Notes under the pieces: generated by a model | The model's database searches: none | Told to the model about the DNA's origin: nothing | What the model saw: the letters and a program-made list of their open reading frames with translations, nothing else | Shown here: in pieces, positions 62,762-64,000 of the stretch | Layout: every line of letters begins with the position of its first letter | How positions within the stretch are numbered: position 1 is the first letter of the stretch | Program-made: the position numbers and the translations under genes | From: Beaufortia kweichowensis | Taxonomy: Eukaryota > Chordata > Actinopteri > Cypriniformes > Gastromyzontidae | Assembly: GCA_019155185.1 (NCBI GenBank) | Contig: CM032814.1 | Location: 13,677,547 to 13,741,546 of the forward strand | Length of the DNA stretch: 64,000 nucleotides | Direction: 5' to 3'

Positions 62762-62970
62762 TCATTGCGATGTTTCGTTGTGGTTCTTCTTCTCTGCAGT
62801 TTTGAGGACCTGTTCATAAGAGGGTGGTGGATGATTGCAGTAGGAGGGGGGAGGCGGGTATGAGCTCATGATATGTGCCGGGGTGGGCTGGCCTGGGTGG
62901 GCAGGGCCGAAGGCCGTTGTCATGGTACCGCAGGGGTCAAGGTAGCCTTGCATGCCTGGTTGCTGGGAGA
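62762..62970 (-). CDS. vopp1: VOPP1 (vesicular, overexpressed in cancer, prosurvival protein 1), last coding exon
   Basis: VOPP1 is a small type I-like membrane protein of vesicles and lysosomes whose cytosolic C-terminus binds WW-domain proteins such as WWOX. On the - strand the exon follows a ctccaacag acceptor and has two bases that complete a split codon. It encodes SQQPGMQGYLDPCGTMTTAF, then GPAHPGQPTPAHIMS and PPPPSYCNHPPPSYEQV, with two PPxY motifs, as at the human C-terminus. TGA lies at 62762-62764. The tail after EQV (LKTAEKKNHNETSQ) is longer than the short human VKAK ending. Earlier exons lie beyond the window. Convergent placement next to lancl2 agrees with human synteny. Confidence 0.88.
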
Positions 62971-64000
62971 CTGTTGGAGAAAAATTACATTAATTTACAG
63001 CATGTCCAGTTTTACTTTCATTGTCTTTACGTTTCTTACTGGAATACTCGTAAGGTATTTTATTTTTATCATAAAATATATAAAAAATATAGAATAAATA
63101 CATAAAAAATGAGATGATTTAAATAAAAATTTGATATCTAATCAGCATGATCCACATTAAACAACAAGATTAAGCACCTCATTTTACTTTGCATTTGTTA
63201 AATAAATGAAAAGTTTCATTATGTCCTGTTAAGTGCAGCGTGAATAGCAATATTTTTACAGCCCAATTTGTGATATTAATAAGCTTAAATTAAAGGGAAT
63301 TGGAGTAACAGCCACATGGTGTCGCAGAGGAGAGAAAACAGCAAGATATCTGACATGTGATTTCCTGTAAGAATTAAACATATTCATTTTTTAAAGAGAT
63401 ATATCAGATATTTCATTTGCAAATTTAAACTGCAACAAGATCGATGAAAGCATTTTTTTCTTTCTGACTCAAGTTAGGCTCTTCTTTTCAAATGCTGCAC
63501 TATTTATTTTGGTTTTCAATTGTACTACAGTATAAGATTACAAAGAAAGAATCCTATTGTGTTCCTATCATGTTATTTTATCCCTAACAAAGTCTTAAGC
63601 AATAATACACAAGGAACTTCCATCGTATTCAACTTTTTGATTTAATTTTCCGCTTGGATAGCAGATATAATGACTTGATATTCCCTTACTGCGGATAGAA
63701 AGTTTCAAAAGTTATAGAAAAGTGACCTATTTTGTAGCAAAAATGTGTCCTAATGTTAGAGAACATCAGGCTCTTCAAACGTTATGGCCAATTACACAGC
63801 AATGTTTTGCAAACAAAAATCATTTTGTCATAAAAAAAAACTTATTTGTGAATAGTGTTTTGCATTTATGAGCATCTGTGGCACACTTCTGCCGACTATA
63901 AACAATAACTTTGACTCGTCTCCAGAACCATGTTTACAGTAATATACTTGCAAATTAAAGATCCACATTATACCCTTATTTTACCATTTAAAAATATTTA
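62971..64000 (-). other. vopp1 intron (3' part of last intron)
   Basis: AT-rich DNA with no further vopp1 exon or other recognisable gene, taken as the intron upstream of the last vopp1 exon. Confidence 0.65.

Overview
This window looks like genomic DNA from a teleost fish, most likely a cypriniform (carp or zebrafish-like). The evidence is split vertebrate genes with GT-AG introns, AT-rich non-coding DNA, very long dinucleotide tracts, tRNA-derived SINEs of the fish type, and many short non-autonomous DNA transposons. No prokaryotic, viral or CRISPR features are seen, and species identity is inference.

Region 1 (about 1-31,910, + strand) is a TGF-beta type I receptor gene, tgfbr1 (ALK5). 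Eight coding exons (2-9) lie between 12,167 and 27,491. They encode the cysteine-rich ligand-binding domain, one membrane helix, the GS box and the whole serine/threonine kinase, ending at the family's usual C-terminus. Signal-peptide exon 1 was not found, so positions 1-12,166 are read as the 3' part of a long first intron. The 3' UTR probably runs to a poly(A) signal near 31,885.

Region 2 (about 31,910-40,900) is intergenic. It holds a CA microsatellite, a SINE tail and a 260-bp GA tract about 0.9 kb before the next start codon.

Region 3 (40,932 to about 59,540, + strand) is a complete nine-exon lancl2 gene (432 codons plus stop). It encodes a LanC-like protein with an N-terminal glycine for myristoylation and the Cys/Cys-His zinc site. 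Its introns carry most of the mobile DNA: two hAT-type elements with 8-bp target duplications, a TIR element whose second copy lies downstream of the gene, a SINE, an inverted LINE-like fragment and a 268-bp CT tract.

Region 4 (about 59,540-64,000) ends with the last coding exon of vopp1 on the - strand, convergent with lancl2. The LANCL2-VOPP1 convergent pair is also adjacent in human (7p11.2), whereas TGFBR1 is on human 9q22, so the tgfbr1-lancl2 junction is the notable arrangement.

The three genes do not form one pathway. tgfbr1 is a plasma-membrane kinase signalling to SMAD2/3, lancl2 is a membrane-associated cytosolic zinc/glutathione-linked enzyme-like protein, and vopp1 is a vesicular membrane protein with PPxY motifs. 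No undescribed biological system was found; the most unusual content is the transposon and repeat architecture.
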